From positions 1 to 6,476 of the forward strand of contig JAEDLI010000117.1 in assembly GCA_016295375.1 (NCBI GenBank): DNA of 6,476 nucleotides. The letters run 5' to 3'. Below, one piece after another: positions 3,618-6,476 of the stretch; position 1 is the first letter of the stretch, and every line of letters begins with the position of its first letter. Both the position numbers and the translations under genes were made by a program. Source of the stretch: Fibrobacter sp. (GTDB lineage Bacteria; Fibrobacterota; Fibrobacteria; Fibrobacterales; Fibrobacteraceae). A model generated the notes under the pieces. It was given only the letters and a program-made list of their open reading frames with translations, did no database searches and was not told the origin of the DNA.

Positions 3618-6476
3618 TTAGTTCTCCGCGGGTTGCTCCGCTTCGGGCTTGGCTTCGTCCTTGCGGCCGAAGGCGAACACCTGGTCGCAGGCGGAATTGA
3701 ACCGCTTCCACACCTTGTCGGATTCGCTACGGGGAACAGACCCAACCTCTTTCCACAGGCGGCGGAGATGCTTCACCTTGTTCATGGCGCCGCCGACGGT
3801 CTGCTCGTTAAGGTCGGTGAGCAGGTCTTCGGCCTGCTCGCACAGCAGAATCTTCTTTTGCAGGTTATTCTGACGGGCCTGTTCCTGGATATCCAGCTGG
3901 TCACGGCGCCGGCTGAAGAAGTCGTCGCAGATTTCGCGGAAGTCCTTCTGCAGGTTCACTTCGTCTAGACCGCAGGAACCCAGTTCCCGCCATTCCTTCT
4001 GGAGGTCGCGGACGGCATCGGCCAACTGGTTGCTGCCGGCGCTTTCGGCGAACTGTTTTACCTTCTCGATCATCGCCTGCTTTTTCGCCTTGATGTCGGC
4101 GAGCTGCTTCTTGATGTCTTCGTTCACCTGGGCGTACTTGTCCATGAACTGGTTCACGAAGCTTGCAAAACGGCTGTTGATGGTCTCGATGGCATCTTTG
4201 GGAACCATGCCGATTTCTTTCCATTCGGCTTCAAGAGACTTGACGGTATCCACCAATTTCTGGCTGATGTTCGACAGGTCCAGGGCCTCAAGCTTTGCGC
4301 AGAGGTCTTCTTTCTTTTTCAGGTTCTCCTGCTTGGCTGCGTCCATCTCTTCGAAATGGCCACGCTTCTTCTCAAAGAATCCGTCGCAGGCGCTGCGGAA
4401 GCGGGCCCAGATTTCTTCGGACTTGCTCTTGGGCACAGGACCGATGGCCTTCCAGGATTCCTGCAGCTGCTTGAGCTTGCCGGAGGTGGCGTTCCAGTCG
4501 GTAGATTCCGTCAGGGCTTCGGCCTCTTCGCAGAGCTTGAGCTTGCGCTCGTAGTTCTCTTCGCGGGTCTTGTCCTCTTGTTTCAGGATTTCCTTGTGCT
4601 CGGCGTAGAACTCGCCGGTCACCTTCTTGAAGCGCTCCATCAGGGCGGCAAGGCTTTCTTTAGGAACCATGCCGATGTTCTTCCAGGATTCCTGGATTTC
4701 CTGCATGGCCTTGAACTTGTCCTTCCAGAAAATTTCGGCGTTGTTCAACAGGTCTTCGGCCTTCTGGCAGAGGGCTTCCTTGTCGGCAAGGTTCTTGACC
4801 CTTTGTGCCATGCGCTCTTCGATAAAGGGAGCGCAGTTCTCCTTGATTTTTTCGAACAGTCCCTGGAAACGGTCCTTGAATTCCGCAAACTTGGTGGGCG
4901 AAATGGGTCCGATGTTTTTCCACTTGGTGGCGAGATTCTTGAGCTTGTCCAGCACTTCCTGGTTGCCTTCTTCCTTAGAAAGCAGTTCCAGTTCGTCGAG
5001 GATGGAGGCCCTGTCGTTCTCGTTGTGCCAGGACTGCCACTGCCGCATTTCCTGGAAACGTTCCGTGGCGGACTTGTATTCCAGCCACAGCTCGTGGTAT
5101 TTGAATTTCTGGTCGCCTACGATGTCCTTCCATTCCTGGAAGGCGGCCCTGAGCTTGAGGCTCAGTTCCTTGAAGTCTTCGTTTTCGTTGAAGCCCTTGA
5201 CCCGCTCAATGATGGCCTTGAGCTTTTCGGAATTCTTTTCGAAGCGTTCCTGGGCGGAGGCGTTGAAGGCCGCAATCTTTTCGCCCAGCTTGCTACGGAG
5301 AGAGTTGTATTCTTGCAGTTCGGGATCGCTGCCTTCCAGCAGAGGAAGCTTTTCCCATTCCCGGACAATACCATGGAGGTGCTTGGAAGTGGTTTCGGAG
5401 CATTCCGTATCGGCGAGGGCCTGAAGCTGGTCCAGAAGTTCCCTGCGGTTGGATTCTTTCTCTTCGCTGGCTTCTCCTTCTTCGGCAGGAGCTTCCTTCT
5501 TTTTCAGGTCCTGAACCTTGAAGAACAGCTGGTTGAACTTGCGGATGGCATCGGGAGTCATCTTGGACTTGTTCTCGTTCCATTCGGCGATAATCTGGTC
5601 TGCCCGTTCCATGTTTTCCTGGAGCTTGTTTTCGTTTACCAGGGCTTCCAGTTCTGCACAAGTTTCCATCAGGTGGTTGACCAGGGCCTGCTTTTCGGCT
5701 TCTGCCTTTTCGGCGGCGATGCGGGCGGCATCGGCCTCGTCGCAGAACTTGACGAAGCTGGCGTAGATTCCGTCCAGAGTGGCTTGGGCAGGGCCCATCC
5801 CCAGGGCCTTGGCTTCTTCCATCAGTTCTTCAAACTGGCCCTTTACAGAAATGGGGTCTTTCTGGGCGGCCAGGTGGTGGGCCTGCTGGATAAGGGCTTC
5901 CCGCTTGCTCATCAGGAGCATCTGGGCGCGCTTTCCGCCGTCGGCGGCGTCTTGCATGGCCTTGATCTTGTCGGCGGCCACCTTGCGCACGGAGGTGTGC
6001 TTGGAAGACTTGGCCACTTCTTGAAGCAGGCTTTCCGAAGAAAGCTTGTTCACCGCTTCCATGGCCACCTTCTCGACGGCATCCTTGGTGGCGGCGATGG
6101 CGAGCAGGTTCGCCTTGCTCACCAGTTTCACCAACTCCAGGCGGAGCTCGGAGGAGGGCAAATTCTTGATCAGGTCTTCGGCGTAGCGGGTGTCCTTCAG
6201 TTCGTTGATAAAGCGCAGGGTCTCGGGGGAGGCAGCGCGGGAATCCTTGAGCTTGCGGACAATTTCATCGAAATAGCGGGACTCGGCCAGGCGACGGACG
6301 TGGGCGTCCTTGTCGTTTTTCGAAATCTGTGCGAGGGCGGAAATCACCGTCAGTTTCTTGACGGCTGCCGTGCGGACTTTGGGTTCCTCGTCGTACAGGG
6401 CGATTCGTTCAAAGGTGTCCTGATTGGAAGGTCCCATTTCCTCGACGGCCTCGATACGCTTGTCGGGGTTGGAATT
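3618..6476 (-). CDS. Giant HEAT-like / multi-DUF349 repeat protein (5' end outside window)
   Basis: Function unknown; soluble, highly helical and charged, with no signal peptide visible in the part seen. The reading frame stays open to the right edge, and the 13 codons before the ATG at 6437 (NPDKRIEAVEE and flanks) continue the helical-repeat pattern, so the true start probably lies beyond the window; at least 952 residues. Numbering from the Met at 6437: residues 1-165 are HEAT-like (for example DEEPKVRTAAVKKL at 16-29, DKDAHVRRLAESR at 42-54, HTSVRKVAADKI at 147-158). Next come about ten DUF349-like units of 70-79 residues. Each has a W-K-x-I/L-G core, then a K/P-rich turn, then a F-x-x-x-x-x-x-F helix: W286, W361, W436, W506, W585, W662, W739, W816, W895, with a tenth, W-less unit at 209. 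The last six are canonical. Acidic linker at 313-330; Glu/Pro/Ala-rich tail after 926. The architecture suggests a scaffold or nucleic-acid/protein-binding solenoid, which is inference. sua5 follows 100 nt downstream. Confidence 0.9.
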   Translation of the reverse strand, partial: NSNPDKRIEAVEEMGPSNQDTFERIALYDEEPKVRTAAVKKLTVISALAQISKNDKDAHVRRLAESRYFDEIVRKLKDSRAASPETLRFINELKDTRYAEDLIKNLPSSELRLELVKLVSKANLLAIAATKDAVEKVAMEAVNKLSSESLLQEVAKSSKHTSVRKVAADKIKAMQDAADGGKRAQMLLMSKREALIQQAHHLAAQKDPISVKGQFEELMEEAKALGMGPAQATLDGIYASFVKFCDEADAARIAAEKAEAEKQALVNHLMETCAELEALVNENKLQENMERADQIIAEWNENKSKMTPDAIRKFNQLFFKVQDLKKKEAPAEEGEASEEKESNRRELLDQLQALADTECSETTSKHLHGIVREWEKLPLLEGSDPELQEYNSLRSKLGEKIAAFNASAQERFEKNSEKLKAIIERVKGFNENEDFKELSLKLRAAFQEWKDIVGDQKFKYHELWLEYKSATERFQEMRQWQSWHNENDRASILDELELLSKEEGNQEVLDKLKNLATKWKNIGPISPTKFAEFKDRFQGLFEKIKENCAPFIEERMAQRVKNLADKEALCQKAEDLLNNAEIFWKDKFKAMQEIQESWKNIGMVPKESLAALMERFKKVTGEFYAEHKEILKQEDKTREENYERKLKLCEEAEALTESTDWNATSGKLKQLQESWKAIGPVPKSKSEEIWARFRSACDGFFEKKRGHFEEMDAAKQENLKKKEDLCAKLEALDLSNISQKLVDTVKSLEAEWKEIGMVPKDAIETINSRFASFVNQFMDKYAQVNEDIKKQLADIKAKKQAMIEKVKQFAESAGSNQLADAVRDLQKEWRELGSCGLDEVNLQKDFREICDDFFSRRRDQLDIQEQARQNNLQKKILLCEQAEDLLTDLNEQTVGGAMNKVKHLRRLWKEVGSVPRSESDKVWKRFNSACDQVFAFGRKDEAKPEAEQPAEN

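Noticed and set aside
4627..5424. A 265-codon plus-strand open frame, Ser/Leu/Arg-rich
   Set aside because: Antisense shadow of the DUF349 gene; its low-complexity serine-rich composition is what the complement of Glu/Lys-rich codons gives.

Overview
The window is an ordinary-looking bacterial chromosomal segment with four protein genes. Coding DNA is moderately GC-rich and the three short intergenic gaps are AT-rich. Two features resemble Fibrobacter-type genomes: a small lipoprotein of the DUF3332 family and a very long multi-repeat DUF349 protein. Taxonomy is an inference from gene content, not something the sequence proves. I see no transposase, integrase, phage gene, tRNA, rRNA or CRISPR array.

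Layout. Positions 2-1729 (minus strand, cut off at the left edge) encode a membrane-anchored diguanylate cyclase built as TM - extracytoplasmic Cache-like sensor - TM - HAMP - coiled coil - GGDEF. A 222-nt divergent intergenic region with two perfect 8-bp inverted repeats separates it from a plus-strand gene for a small DUF3332 lipoprotein (1952-2389). That gene has a strong Shine-Dalgarno and ends at a clear intrinsic terminator (2413-2447). A 165-nt gap between convergent genes holds the terminator and two GTCATCCTCG-headed hairpin elements. Next is a minus-strand Sua5-type threonylcarbamoyl-AMP synthase (2555-3517). A 100-nt spacer filled with degenerate heptanucleotide repeats separates it from an upstream minus-strand gene (3618-6476, 5' end outside the window). 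That gene encodes a giant protein with HEAT-like helical repeats followed by about ten tandem DUF349 units.

How the parts relate. The DUF349 gene and sua5 are co-directional and may share a transcript, because no terminator is visible between them. The cyclase and the lipoprotein gene are divergent and could share regulation through the palindromes between them. Both products are envelope-associated, but nothing here shows that they work together. Sua5 is a housekeeping tRNA-modification enzyme (t6A pathway). The least understood objects are the DUF349 repeat protein and the heptamer-repeat spacer; I did not find convincing evidence of a new multi-gene system.
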